From positions 62,001 to 126,000 of the forward strand of contig CAWIXN010000005.1 of the NCBI GenBank assembly GCA_963840095.1: a stretch of DNA of 64,000 bases. Reading direction: 5' to 3'. This document shows positions 51,101 through 58,546 of this stretch, piece by piece (positions within the stretch are counted from its first letter, which is position 1; every line of letters starts with the position of its first letter). The position numbers and the translations under genes are program-made. This DNA is from DATBGO01 sp963840095. GTDB taxonomy: Bacteria > Actinomycetota > Actinomycetes > Streptosporangiales > Streptosporangiaceae. The notes beneath the pieces were generated by a model, which searched no databases, had not been told where the DNA came from, and was given only the letters and a program-made list of their open reading frames with translations.

Positions 51101-51539
51101 CGCCCGGGCCGCTGCCCAGCGACGCGAACTGCCTCATGGCGTCGGGAACTACGGCAGCGACGGCCGGGTTCGCCTTCAGCCGGGCGATCTCCGCCGCCGA
51201 GATCGTCGCCGAGATCGCATTGATGATCTGGAAACTCTTGACGTTTCCCGCGTGCAGCCTGGTGAGTTCCGACCTGACGTCGGCCTGCGAGGCATCGGCA
51301 GCCCGGATCCGCTGCCTGGCGGTCACTCCCTTAGCCGGCAGGTTGGCGAGCTGGTTCTTGAAGATGATGATCGAGCGATGCGTCGCCTCGGCCGACAGGC
51401 GCCGGACCTGTGCTGCGGACAGGACGGACGGGCTGCCCTGGAAGACGTCGCGTGGCGGGCCGGCTGCCGCGGCGGGCCCGCTGCTGCCGAGGGCGAGCAG
51501 CCCGGCGGCGGTTAACGACGCCAGGAAGCGTGAGCGCAT
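48174..51539 (-). CDS. Large secreted subtilase-like serine peptidase with mixed S8/S53 active site
   Basis: 1121 residues from ATG 51539 (GAAGGGAAA). Signal peptide at residues 1-25, then an I9-type propeptide (RSIIIFKNQLANL to ANPAVAAVVPDAMR). The catalytic domain has the S8-like Asp in VGIIADGLDPNNPDL (Asp209) and the Ser in AAGGTSASAPETSATAA (Ser467). The usual HGTHVA histidine motif is replaced by REAFLDAGTIASQG, where Glu246 and Asp250 form an ExxxD pair like the S53 sedolisins, and VVSSGDAGPF matches the S53 oxyanion SGDxG. About 550 C-terminal residues are beta-sandwich/Fn3-like repeats. Secreted; probably proteolytic, mechanism uncertain. Confidence 0.88.
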   Translation of the reverse strand: MRSRFLASLTAAGLLALGSSGPAAAAGPPRDVFQGSPSVLSAAQVRRLSAEATHRSIIIFKNQLANLPAKGVTARQRIRAADASQADVRSELTRLHAGNVKSFQIINAISATISAAEIARLKANPAVAAVVPDAMRQFASLGSGPGAAIPAALASVRHGRASSPAAVQQICPANPGRPLIEPEARTVMNVPAAQRIVDGTGIKVGIIADGLDPNNPDLIRPDGQHVIFDYEDFSGFGPGAPTDGREAFLDAGTIASQGNQTYDLSGFVNPAHPLPPGCNIKIEGIAPGASLAVLNVVGSNAGFFNSQVIQAIQWAVLNDHVNVLNESFDANPIPDTENDPVSLADQAAVAAGVTVVVSSGDAGPFNNIGSPATTPGVIAVGGTTTYQVYRQTTRYGTQLSPGGWENNNISALSASGVTEFDPHTVNVVAPGDRGWSLCSSNTTEFTGCADIDHGANPPPIWAAGGTSASAPETSATAALVIEAYARVHGGGLPSPALVKQIIVSTATDLGAPADHQGAGLVNTLKAVHLAQSVNGGSPQGSTLLVNKTSLNTTVKAGQSRAFSVGVTNEGTRSQTVTPTVSGLPTTVSNDTGTVNLSSSSPTYIDGEGNTDFYALRTFSVPAGTGYLNGNITWNDATIGGVAYETLFDPQGNVAAYSLIGTNQSGFGHVEVRKPSAGTWTAVIFTVSTAQYRGPVQFSYATEKFHTAGSVSPASETLAPGTSGTFKVTVTAGSAGDEALSLHLGTGSSTDGSIPIIVRSLVPINSGGGSFHGRLTGGGNFFDAGQGFTYQFKVPSGKPSLNVGIQLPALDYSLEGFLVDPSGEPLDVQSTGNDVFFGTGPTMQFFHGSPAAGLWTVVLLTIAPVDGAHLSEPFTGAVSFTAPAVTSSGIPDSAGKVLPAGVPVTATIHVTNTGNISKDYFADARRSGRVPQELLGTDVNNVAQPLSPTVQPNWLVPTNTNLLTVAAQGTVPVTMDVLANQGDPDFAGISFGNDSVAALTAPEVAPGFFFGLPEATGPFTAPTTGIVNLAAVAYTNPFDSAVSASSGDVWAQSVNASAPYTPVTLAPGQSGTITLTFTPNAPTGTVVRGFVAVDTFNLATFSGDELINIPYAYTVGRPFSRQ

Positions 51540-51624
51540 GACAGTTTCCCTTCCAGAAATAGGGCCCCTGGGTTCAATGGATCGTCGCAACGTGGCTGGT
51601 TACGGCTCTGTCCGCTGGGTGCTG

Positions 51625-51840
51625 AGGGTAGTTCGATTCCCGGGGACTTGGGGGGTGCCGCGCGGGGGATGCGTGGCTTACGTGGCACCAGAGGCGTTCG
51701 AAGGCGGCCCGGTCGGCCCGGTCGGCCCGGTCGGCCCGGTCGGCCCGGTCGGCCCGGTCGGCCCGGTCGGCCCGGTCACCGACCGGGACCGGATTTTCTC
51801 GATGTCCCTGGTCGCCGGGCTGGTTGCAGCCTGGTGAATC
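51625..51840 (+). pseudogene. Decayed copy of ilvD 3' segment (copy A) with repeat expansion
   Basis: GCVAYVAPEAFEGGPVGPVG and the later TDRDRIFSMSLVAG correspond to ACVAHVAPEAFEGGPIGLV and TDGDRIVLDVPA of ilvD (47855-47960), with nucleotide identity high across GTGGC-TACGTGGC and GAGGCGTTCGAAGGCGGCCC. Upstream, VVRFPGTWG echoes the ilvD GRFSGATFG. No start codon or full domain. Confidence 0.75.
51702..51777 (+). repeat. 9-bp tandem repeat GGCCCGGTC
   Basis: Eight perfect copies of GGCCCGGTC (Gly-Pro-Val codons) inserted where ilvD has a single GGCCCGATCGGCCTGGTC. This is a slippage expansion within the dead copy. Confidence 0.9.
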
Positions 51841-51887
51841 CGGGAATCGGCCCGGAAAATCCTGACCGATCCCCGAATTCACCAGGC
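51829..51887. repeat. Imperfect 22-bp inverted repeat
   Basis: GCCTGGTGAATCCGGGAATC (51829 on) pairs with GATCCCCGAATTCACCAGGC (to 51887) around a 15-base spacer. It separates the two ilvD-derived fragments and may mark how they were duplicated. Confidence 0.7.
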
Positions 51888-51904
51888 GATAGCGGCGGCC
51901 GGCG

Positions 51905-51980
51905 GGTTTCTGCAGTGACGTTCGGGGCATGCGTGGCACATGCGGCACCGGAGGCATCCGACGGCGGCCCCCGGTGACAG
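51905..51980 (+). pseudogene. Decayed copy of ilvD 3' segment (copy B)
   Basis: VTFGACVAHAAPEASDGGPR matches ATFGACVAHVAPEAFEGGPI of ilvD almost residue for residue, then ends in TGA. About 75 bp. Shorter and independent of copy A. The remaining DNA from 51980 to 52175 shows no supported gene. Confidence 0.7.
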
Positions 51981-52175
51981 CGGCGGCCCTGCGGTGCTGC
52001 TGTTGGCGCCGCGAGATGCCATCACTGATGTTGACCTGACAGACTCTCAAGCTGGCGATGCCGGGTGGATCTCCCGAGCCTGCCCGGCTCCCTGGGCCAA
52101 TCCGGCGGGCGGCCGGCTGCTGCCGCTGTCCGCTATCCGCTGCTTGGCGCCATAATGCGACGGGAAGGAGCAGCG

Positions 52176-52652
52176 ATGGCCGAGGCGGATCCTGGCGGAT
52201 CAGGTCCCTCAACCAGTCGGAGCGGCGTCGTCGGCCCGATCTGGTTGCTTGAGCACGCCCAGGACATCGTGACCGTGACGGTCGGCATCGTGCTGATCCT
52301 CCTGGCGGCGGTGCTGATGATCTCCGGCATCGTCGAGTTCGCGAAGACCATGTCGGGATCGGTCACGTCGGCCACCATCGCCTCAGCGGCCACCACCCTG
52401 CTGGACCAGGTGCTCCTGGTGCTCATCCTGGTCGAGATCGTGCACACGGTGGTGCTCTCCCTGCGGGCGCACCGCCTGGTGGCGCAGCCGTTCATCGTCG
52501 TCGGGCTGGTCGCCGTGATCAGGCGGATCCTGTTCATCCTGAGCAACCAGATACATGTCAGTACGTCAGAACTGGCCCTGCTGATCGCGATGATCGTGGT
52601 GTTCATCGGCGGCCTCATCCTGGTCAACAGGTTCGAGAAGAGCGCCGAGTAA
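52176..52652 (+). CDS. PsiE-family membrane protein
   Basis: 158 residues from ATG 52176 (GGAAGGAG). After a hydrophilic N-terminus, four membrane helices: IVTVTVGIVLILLAAVLMIS, TTLLDQVLLVLILVEIVHTV, QPFIVVGLVAVIRRILFIL, and LALLIAMIVVFIGGLILVNR. The arrangement with LVEIVHTVVLSLRAHR and the conserved RRILFI matches the phosphate-starvation-inducible PsiE family. Function of the family is unclear. Monocistronic. Confidence 0.85.
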   Translation: MAEADPGGSGPSTSRSGVVGPIWLLEHAQDIVTVTVGIVLILLAAVLMISGIVEFAKTMSGSVTSATIASAATTLLDQVLLVLILVEIVHTVVLSLRAHRLVAQPFIVVGLVAVIRRILFILSNQIHVSTSELALLIAMIVVFIGGLILVNRFEKSAE

Positions 52653-52965
52653 CGCGAGCGCCCGCCGGCCGCTCCGCCCGGCCAGGCCGCACCCAGCCCG
52701 ACAGGCGATCAAGATCTGCTCGGTCGCGTAGGCGACCGGCGAGCGGGCGTCACCGGCGAACACCGGCAAAGTGATCTTCTTGGGCAGCAATGCGCGATTA
52801 AGATGATCATTTGTGCACCGGCCGCCCGACCAGCAAACATTTCGCGATTCCTAGCACCACCACGAGCGGAATGCTAGGCCCGTCCATGGCTGGGCGTAAA
52901 TGGTACGGATCGATATCGTCCGTGCTCACCGGGCTGCCCGGCGGGCGCCGTGAGCGCGCAGTCCG

Positions 52966-52993
52966 TACCAGCGTCGCCGCTGCGACGCTGGTA
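52966..52993. terminator. Strong hairpin upstream of the Tad operon
   Basis: Perfect 12-bp stem TACCAGCGTCGC / GCGACGCTGGTA with a CGCT tetraloop, no T-run. It lies in the 466-bp intergenic stretch 52653-53118, otherwise without a supported gene, and may insulate the Tad operon from read-through. Confidence 0.45.
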
Positions 52994-53037
52994 GCGGAGT
53001 TTACATGTTATTAGCAATCTTCATTCTGCGGAGGGAC

Positions 53038-53066
53038 TTGTGCATAGGTGTAGATGTGCGTAATGC
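53038..53066 (+). promoter_or_regulatory. Candidate promoter of the Tad operon
   Basis: TTGTGC and TAATGC separated by 17 bp, 53 bp upstream of the first gene start. The match to sigma-70-type elements is moderate. A GGGACTTGTGC half-site resembling a DevR box overlaps the -35. Confidence 0.3.
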
Positions 53067-53118
53067 TGTCACGGCGGTCAGACATACCAATTACAGGTCA
53101 GTAGGAGCACAACGGCGC

Positions 53119-53724
53119 ATGTCTTCGCGGGTCCGGGCGAGTCGCAGCTTAGCGGCGAGCGCGTTAGGCCGCGTAACGCGGCAGAGCTGGGCCGGATGGC
53201 TGGCCAGCCTGGCGCTGGTCACCGCCATCGCGGGCTGCGCGGGCCAGGCTGATGCCGGGCTGCCCTCGAAGTCGGAGGCGCCCGGTATCGCGGCGGTGCT
53301 GACGGAACCGCAGCTGAGCGCCCGTGAGCAGGTGCTGGCCGCCTACACCGGCTACTGGCAGGCCACCAGCGCCGCGGTCGACGCGGGAGGTGCCGCGGCG
53401 GCTCGCGTCGTGCTGGCCAGGTACCTGACGTCCAGTGCCATCCCGGGGGTCATCGCGGCCATGCGGCCGGACTGGGCCGACCACGCGGTCAGTGCGGGGA
53501 GCCCGGTCATGCACATCCTGAGCATCAAGATCACCGGCGGGCACGCGCTCGTGCACGACTGCATCGACCTGAGCCACGCTGGCCTGGCGAACGCCCGAAC
53601 CGGCCGGGTATACCCGCGCAGCTTCGGCAGCGAGCGCGTCAATTTCTATGCTGACCTGGTGCGTTCGCGGGCCGGCTGGCTGATAAGCAATCTCGTCCCT
53701 GTGATGGCGTCATGCGAACCCTGA
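53119..53724 (+). CDS. Secreted or lipid-anchored protein at head of Tad operon
   Basis: 201 residues from ATG 53119 (TAGGAG upstream). The N-terminus is Arg-rich, followed by a hydrophobic segment WLASLALVTAIAGCAGQADA with a lipobox-like IAGC near residue 37. The mature region LSAREQVLAAYTGYWQATSA and VHDCIDLSHAGL resembles small secreted actinobacterial proteins with an NTF2/SnoaL-like cystatin fold, ending in two cysteines. It overlaps the next gene by 13 bp. Role in pilus biogenesis is presumed from context only. Confidence 0.65.
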   Translation: MSSRVRASRSLAASALGRVTRQSWAGWLASLALVTAIAGCAGQADAGLPSKSEAPGIAAVLTEPQLSAREQVLAAYTGYWQATSAAVDAGGAAAARVVLARYLTSSAIPGVIAAMRPDWADHAVSAGSPVMHILSIKITGGHALVHDCIDLSHAGLANARTGRVYPRSFGSERVNFYADLVRSRAGWLISNLVPVMASCEP

Positions 53725-54677
53725 AGAATGTCAGTCTGGTAACGGCAGTGATCGCCCTGGTGGCCTTAGCCGGCGCGGGCACAGCGCCTAGTGCGCGGGC
53801 GGCGGCCGGCGCGCGGGCGGCTGGTGCGGCGGTCGGCGCGCGGGCGGCTGGCGCGGCGGCCGGAGCGCCGGGAAACGGGTGCTACGCGGCCCGGACCCCG
53901 AGCGGCTGGCAGCTTGTCTGCGGCAGCGGCGGCGGATCACCAGGAGGGCCCAGCGTCCCTGGCGCCCCCGGCGGCGCGGGCGGCCCGGGCGGACCGGCCG
54001 ACCCCGGCTACGGCCTGAGAACGACCTGCACGCTGGAGGCGCCCGGCGGGATGACCCCCCCGTACCCCGCGCCGGCCGGTCAGGTGTGGATGCGCACGGT
54101 ATGCACGTCCATCGGGTTGTACGGCACGGCCCCGGCACCGGGCGGCCTCGTCCTGGTGCCGACCGGGTCAACCACCGCGGCGCCGGGCATCTCACCTCAG
54201 GAGCTCGTGCAATGGGCGCTCGCCGAGCTGAACGTGCCCGCGCCCGTCGTGTCAACGGCTCCGCCGAACGGCCATGACGGCCTGGTCGGCCTGCCGGAAT
54301 GGTTCTGGGTCAGGAACTGGAAACCGATCCCCGTGGACCTGGCGGTCGGCCCGGTTTGGGCGAAGGTCGCGGCCTCTCCCGGGCAGCTGACCTTCTCGCC
54401 GGGCGGCGGCCTGCCGAGCGTGTCCTGCACCGGCCCGGGCCAGCAGTACAACCCCGCGCTGCCCGCAAGCGCCCAGCACTCGGCCTGCTCGTACACCTAC
54501 CCCCAGTCCTCGGCGCTGCAGCCGGGCGGCGTTTACACCGCGACGGTGTCGGTCACCTGGACCGCGACCTGGACCGACTCGGGCGGAGCCGGAGGAACGG
54601 TGAACCCGCCCCTGGTGATGCACACGTCGTTCGCACTGCCGGTGGCGGAGGGCCAGGCCCTGGTGAATACGCCATGA
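53712..54677 (+). CDS. Secreted protein of the Tad operon, unknown function
   Basis: 321 residues. Signal peptide about residues 1-31 (LVTAVIALVALAGAG, cut near ARA), then an Ala/Gly repeat (AAGARAAGAAVGARAAGAAA) and a Gly/Pro-rich linker. From about residue 95 a beta-rich domain has cysteine pairs (RTTCTLE...RTVCTS, SVSCTGPG...HSACSYTYP) and many Trp residues (WFWVRNWKPIPVDLAVGPVW). Layout suggests an extracellular or wall-associated beta-sandwich. It overlaps the SAF gene by 4 bp. Confidence 0.65.
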   Translation: MRTLKNVSLVTAVIALVALAGAGTAPSARAAAGARAAGAAVGARAAGAAAGAPGNGCYAARTPSGWQLVCGSGGGSPGGPSVPGAPGGAGGPGGPADPGYGLRTTCTLEAPGGMTPPYPAPAGQVWMRTVCTSIGLYGTAPAPGGLVLVPTGSTTAAPGISPQELVQWALAELNVPAPVVSTAPPNGHDGLVGLPEWFWVRNWKPIPVDLAVGPVWAKVAASPGQLTFSPGGGLPSVSCTGPGQQYNPALPASAQHSACSYTYPQSSALQPGGVYTATVSVTWTATWTDSGGAGGTVNPPLVMHTSFALPVAEGQALVNTP

Positions 54678-55396
54678 GCGGCATCGACCCGGGACCGGGC
54701 CTCGGTACCGCCTTCCACCCTGAGCTAGGACCGGCAGGCAATGGCGCGGCGCCGCGGCCCGGCGCGCTGCGCGGGCTGCCGCGGCGCAGGCGCCCCGGGA
54801 TGATCGCGCTCGCGGCGGCGCTGATCGGAGCCGGGATCCTGGCCAGCGCCGCGCTGTATCAGCGTGCCGATCATCAGGTGCCCGTGCTCATCGTGACCGC
54901 GACGGTGCCGGCCGGCTCGGTGATCACCTCGGCCGATGTCGGCACCACGACCATCGTCGCCGGGCCTGGCCTGGCCGACATCCCGGCCCGGCAGCTGAGC
55001 CAGGTTACCGGCCTGGTGGCCGCCGTCACGCTGCGTCCGGGCACGCTGCTGGCTGCGGACGAGGTGACCGCGTCGCTACCGCCCGCCAGGGGCCAGGTCA
55101 TGGTGTCGCTCCCGCTGAAGCCGCAGTCGGTTCCCGCCAGCGGCCTGCAGCCCGGCGATCACGTGCTGGTCACAAGCACCCCCGGCTACCAGGGGCAAGG
55201 TGGCGCATCGGGCGCGACGCCGCCCGTCATCACCCAGCCGGTGCCCGGGGTAGTCGAAGCCGTGAACACCGTGCCCGACCAGAACGGCTTCGATGTCGTC
55301 GACCTCCTGGTCGCGTCCGGGTCGGGAGTTCCGCTGGCGCAGCAGGACTCAACCGGCCAGATCGAGCTGGTCGTGACGAGCCGGGGTTCCAGGTGA
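54674..55396 (+). CDS. SAF-domain protein, CpaB-like pilus assembly factor
   Basis: 240 residues from ATG 54674 inside the previous stop. One membrane helix (MIALAAALIGAGILASAALY, about residues 40-60) then a SAF domain: VPVLIVTATVPAGSVITSAD, VGTTTIVAG, TGLVAAVTLRPGTLLAADEV. CpaB/RcpC proteins sit in the periplasm or wall space and support Flp pilus assembly. Shorter than proteobacterial CpaB but normal for actinobacteria. The frame is open upstream but belongs to a shadow of the previous gene. Confidence 0.82.
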   Translation: MSGIDPGPGLGTAFHPELGPAGNGAAPRPGALRGLPRRRRPGMIALAAALIGAGILASAALYQRADHQVPVLIVTATVPAGSVITSADVGTTTIVAGPGLADIPARQLSQVTGLVAAVTLRPGTLLAADEVTASLPPARGQVMVSLPLKPQSVPASGLQPGDHVLVTSTPGYQGQGGASGATPPVITQPVPGVVEAVNTVPDQNGFDVVDLLVASGSGVPLAQQDSTGQIELVVTSRGSR

Positions 55397-56184
55397 GCCT
55401 GTACGCCCTGGTGTCTGCGGGCGGATCGCCAGGAGTCACCACCTCGGCGCTCGCCCTCACGCTCGGCTGGCCGTCTCAGGTCATCCTGGCCGAATGTGAC
55501 CCAAGCGGCGGTGACATCCTGGCCGGGCTGTTCGCCGGTCACCTGCCGGCCACCAAGGGCCTGGCGCCGCTGGCGCTGGCCGCGGGCCAGAGCGCGGACG
55601 CGGCCACCGCGGCCCTGTGGCAACAGCTCATCGAGCTGGACGACGAGCGGGGCAGGCTGCTGCTGGCGGGCGTCACCGACCCCAGGCAGGGCATCGGGCT
55701 GGCGGCGGCCTGGCCGGTCCTCGCGACCGCGCTCGCCGCGCTGCCAGCCGACGTCATCGCTGACTGCGGTCGGCTGGACGCCGTGGCGCCGTACGTCCTC
55801 ACCGTCGCGGCCGTGGCGGTGCTGGTCATGCGGCCGTCGCTGCGCCAGGTGAGCAGGGCCAGGGCCCGGATCAACATGCTTTCCCAGGTCATGGGCGACC
55901 CGAGCCGGGTGGCGCTGCTGCTGGTCGGGGAGGGCACGCTTTCGGAGCGGGAGATCGCCGGCGCGCTCGGCGTCCAGATCGCCGGGTCCCTGCCGCAGGA
56001 CCGGAAGACCGCGATGGTGCTGTCCGACGGTGCGGGCGGCCGGCGCGGGCTGTCGGCCCGGCCGCTCATCCGGACCGCAGTCGGGGTCGGCCGGGCGCTG
56101 CGCGCCACCGTCGTCGCGGCCGGCGGCCCGCCCGGGCACGACTACGCGGCGGCCCGGGAGCGGGAAGCCAACCCGGCGCCATGA
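55393..56184 (+). CDS. CpaE/TadZ-like MinD-type ATPase
   Basis: 263 residues, GTG start overlapping the SAF gene stop. SLYALVSAGGSPGVTTSALA is a deviant Walker A of the MinD/ParA class in which the usual Lys is replaced (GGSPGVTT), followed by VILAECDPSGGDILAG and DVIADCGRLDAVAP. TadZ/CpaE proteins localise the Tad machine to the pole; several actinobacterial versions are degenerate ATPases. Overlaps tadA by 4 bp. Confidence 0.8.
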   Translation: MSLYALVSAGGSPGVTTSALALTLGWPSQVILAECDPSGGDILAGLFAGHLPATKGLAPLALAAGQSADAATAALWQQLIELDDERGRLLLAGVTDPRQGIGLAAAWPVLATALAALPADVIADCGRLDAVAPYVLTVAAVAVLVMRPSLRQVSRARARINMLSQVMGDPSRVALLLVGEGTLSEREIAGALGVQIAGSLPQDRKTAMVLSDGAGGRRGLSARPLIRTAVGVGRALRATVVAAGGPPGHDYAAAREREANPAP

Positions 56185-57674
56185 CCGAGCTCAGGTGGCG
56201 CCCCCCGCCCTATCTGCCCGCCCAGGCGCCCGCGGGGTCCGCGCCAGCCCTTGCGGCGCCCGCCCACGCGGCGCCGGGGCGAGCGGCACCCGGCCAGGCG
56301 AGCCTCGGACTGAGGGTGCCAGGTCAGGCGGCAGGCGGGCTGGCGGCGACCGGGCCGCAGGGCGCCATCGAGCTGGACGATGCCTGGCTGCGCAGTGCCG
56401 TCACGGACATCCTCGACGTGATCGCCGGGCGCCTTGATGACGGCGCAGAGCCCGATGAGGTCATGCCGCTGATCCGCGAGGCGGTCCGGGCCTGGGCCGA
56501 GCGGCAGGCCAGGGCGGGCGCGCTGATTCCGGCCCCGGCCGACCGGGATGCGCTGGCCCAGGCCATCTACGACCAGCGTTACGGTCTCGGGCCGCTCGCC
56601 GCGTACCTGCGGGATCAGCAGGTGGAGAACGTCGACGTCAATGGCTGTGACCAGGTGTGGGTCACCTACTCCACCGGAGAGCGGGTCGCCGGGCCGCCGG
56701 TGGCCGCCAGCGATGAGGCGCTGATCGCGATGATCCGCAACTGGGCGGTGCGCGGCGGCCAGACGGCCCGCGACTTCTCCGCCGCCGCGCCGCTGGTCAG
56801 CGTGGCGCTGGCGGACGGCACCCGGATGACCGCCACGATGTCGGTGACGCCGCGGCCGTGCGTATCGCTGCGCAGGCACGGGCAGCGGGACGTGGACCTG
56901 GCCCGGCTGATCCAGCTGGGCACGATCGACGCGACCGTGGCCAGCCTGCTGGCCGCGGCGGTCAGGAGCCGGTGCAACATCATCGTCACCGGCGGCGTGA
57001 ACGCCGGGAAGACCACCCTGCTCCGGGCCCTGGCCAGCGAGATCCCGCCGATTGAGCGGGTCGCCACCCTCGAGGGCGAGTATGAGCTGTATCTGCACGG
57101 CCGGACCCAGCATCCCGATGTGATCGCGTTCGAAGCCCGGGAGGCCAACTCCGAGGGTGCTGGCGCTATCTCGCTGCATGACCTCATCGCGCACGCGCTG
57201 CGGCACAACCCGCAGCGCATCCTGGTCGGCGAGGTCCGGCGCAGCGAGATCCTGCCGATGCTGGAGGCGATGAACTCCGGCCAGGAGGGCTCGATGTGCA
57301 CGCTGCACGCGAACTCCCCGGCCGAGGTGTTCGACCGCATCCTGATCCTCGGGCTGCGGGGCGGCCTGGCGCTCGGCGAGCGGGCCATCCACATTCTCGT
57401 CGGAATGGCCATCGACCTGGTCGTTCACGTGCGGAAGCGGCACGACGGCAGGCGGACAGTCAGGTACGTCTCAGAGATCCTTGAGGTCCTGCCGCCCGGC
57501 GAGACCGACCGGCCGGCCGTTAACCGGCTTTTCCTGCCTGAGGGACCGGGCGGGCGGGCGGTCGCCGCGCATACTCCCTCGCCGCGGCTGCTGGGGAAGC
57601 TGGCGGCGGCAGGCTTCGATCCCGGGCTGCTCGACCAGCACCGGGCGATGGCCAGGGCCGGAGGCCAGCGATGA
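56181..57674 (+). CDS. tadA: Flp pilus assembly ATPase
   Basis: 497 residues. Ala/Pro-rich N-terminal 60 residues, then the CpaF/TadA core: YGLGPLAAYLRDQQVENVDV, Walker A GGVNAGKTTLLRALAS near residues 271-286, the ASP box region ATLEGEYELYLHG, Walker B RILVGEVRRSEILPMLEAMN near 345 and the His box GSMCTLHANSPAEVFDRI. Hexameric secretion ATPase that powers pilus extension and, in TadA, retraction. Sits between CpaE-like and TadB with 4-bp overlaps on both sides. Confidence 0.93.
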   Translation: MTELRWRPPPYLPAQAPAGSAPALAAPAHAAPGRAAPGQASLGLRVPGQAAGGLAATGPQGAIELDDAWLRSAVTDILDVIAGRLDDGAEPDEVMPLIREAVRAWAERQARAGALIPAPADRDALAQAIYDQRYGLGPLAAYLRDQQVENVDVNGCDQVWVTYSTGERVAGPPVAASDEALIAMIRNWAVRGGQTARDFSAAAPLVSVALADGTRMTATMSVTPRPCVSLRRHGQRDVDLARLIQLGTIDATVASLLAAAVRSRCNIIVTGGVNAGKTTLLRALASEIPPIERVATLEGEYELYLHGRTQHPDVIAFEAREANSEGAGAISLHDLIAHALRHNPQRILVGEVRRSEILPMLEAMNSGQEGSMCTLHANSPAEVFDRILILGLRGGLALGERAIHILVGMAIDLVVHVRKRHDGRRTVRYVSEILEVLPPGETDRPAVNRLFLPEGPGGRAVAAHTPSPRLLGKLAAAGFDPGLLDQHRAMARAGGQR

Positions 57675-58546
57675 CCCTGCTGGCCGCGCTGTCCGGTGCC
57701 GCCATCGTCGGCGGGCTCCTGCTGGGAGTCGCCGAGTTCTTCAGGCGGGCGCCTTCGGCAGGCACGCCGAGGCGGCCGCGCCTCGGCGGTTCATCGCGCG
57801 ACCAGGCGCGCCGGATCCTCATCGGCCTGGTAGCCGGGCTCGCTGCCCTGGCGATCACCCGGTGGCCGGTCGCGGGGGTAGCGGTCGCGGCTGGAGTGAT
57901 CTTCCTGCCCGGGCTGACGCTCTCCGGCGGCCGCCAGAGGACCGCGATGCTGGAGGGCCTGGAGCAGTGGATCAGGCGCCTGGCCGACATGCTCACCGCG
58001 AGCCGGGGCCTGGAAGACGCCATCGAGACCAGCGCGCGCTCGGTGCCGGCCGCGATCGCTGAGCCGGTCACGACCCTGGCCCGCAGGTTGTCGGCACGCA
58101 CCGGGACCGAGGCGGCGCTGCGTGCCTTCGCCGCCGACATCGACGATCCGGCGGGCGACCGGATTGCCGCCGCGCTCATCATCGCGACCGGGCGGCGCGG
58201 CGGGGCCGTCCGTGACGTACTGAACGCGCTGGCCGTTCTGCTAGCCAGGGACGTGGCTGCGCGCCGCGAGATAGAAGCCGAACGGGCCCAGCACCGGACC
58301 ACCGTCAGGTGGATCGTCCTCTTCGTGGCGGGCTTCAGCGTGTTCGCGGTCCTGAACCGCGGCTACTCGGCTCCCTACGGCTCAGTGGCGGGCCAGATCG
58401 TCCTGGCCATCGTGGTCGCGCTGTATGCGGCCGGGCTTGGCTGGCTGCACCATCTGGGCACGATCCCGGCCCCCGGGCGCTTCCTCAACCAGGCTGACCG
58501 GGCCGATGCCCGCGGCGGCGATCGGGGAACCGGGAGGAGTCGATGA
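57671..58546 (+). CDS. tadB: Tad inner-membrane platform protein TadB
   Basis: 291 residues, T2SS F domain. N-terminal helix (LLAALSGAAIVGGLLLGVAE), second pair (RILIGLVAGLAALAITRWPV), cytosolic T2SSF domain with LEQWIRRLADMLTASRGLED and DPAGDRIAAALIIATGRRGG, and C-terminal helices. With TadC it forms the platform engaged by TadA. ATGA overlaps at both ends. Confidence 0.88.
   Translation: MTLLAALSGAAIVGGLLLGVAEFFRRAPSAGTPRRPRLGGSSRDQARRILIGLVAGLAALAITRWPVAGVAVAAGVIFLPGLTLSGGRQRTAMLEGLEQWIRRLADMLTASRGLEDAIETSARSVPAAIAEPVTTLARRLSARTGTEAALRAFAADIDDPAGDRIAAALIIATGRRGGAVRDVLNALAVLLARDVAARREIEAERAQHRTTVRWIVLFVAGFSVFAVLNRGYSAPYGSVAGQIVLAIVVALYAAGLGWLHHLGTIPAPGRFLNQADRADARGGDRGTGRSR

Noticed and set aside
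51625..51660. tRNA T-arm-like GGTAGTTCGATTCCC
   Set aside because: No acceptor, anticodon or D arm can be formed around it, and the segment aligns with ilvD instead.
52811..53014. 67-codon plus-strand ORF before the Tad operon
   Set aside because: Mixed composition, no ribosome site, and it runs through the 12-bp hairpin; probably non-coding.
53026..53066. DevR-like box GGGACTTGTGCATA upstream of the Tad operon
   Set aside because: Only the first half matches; kept as a note on the promoter, not counted with the better boxes.
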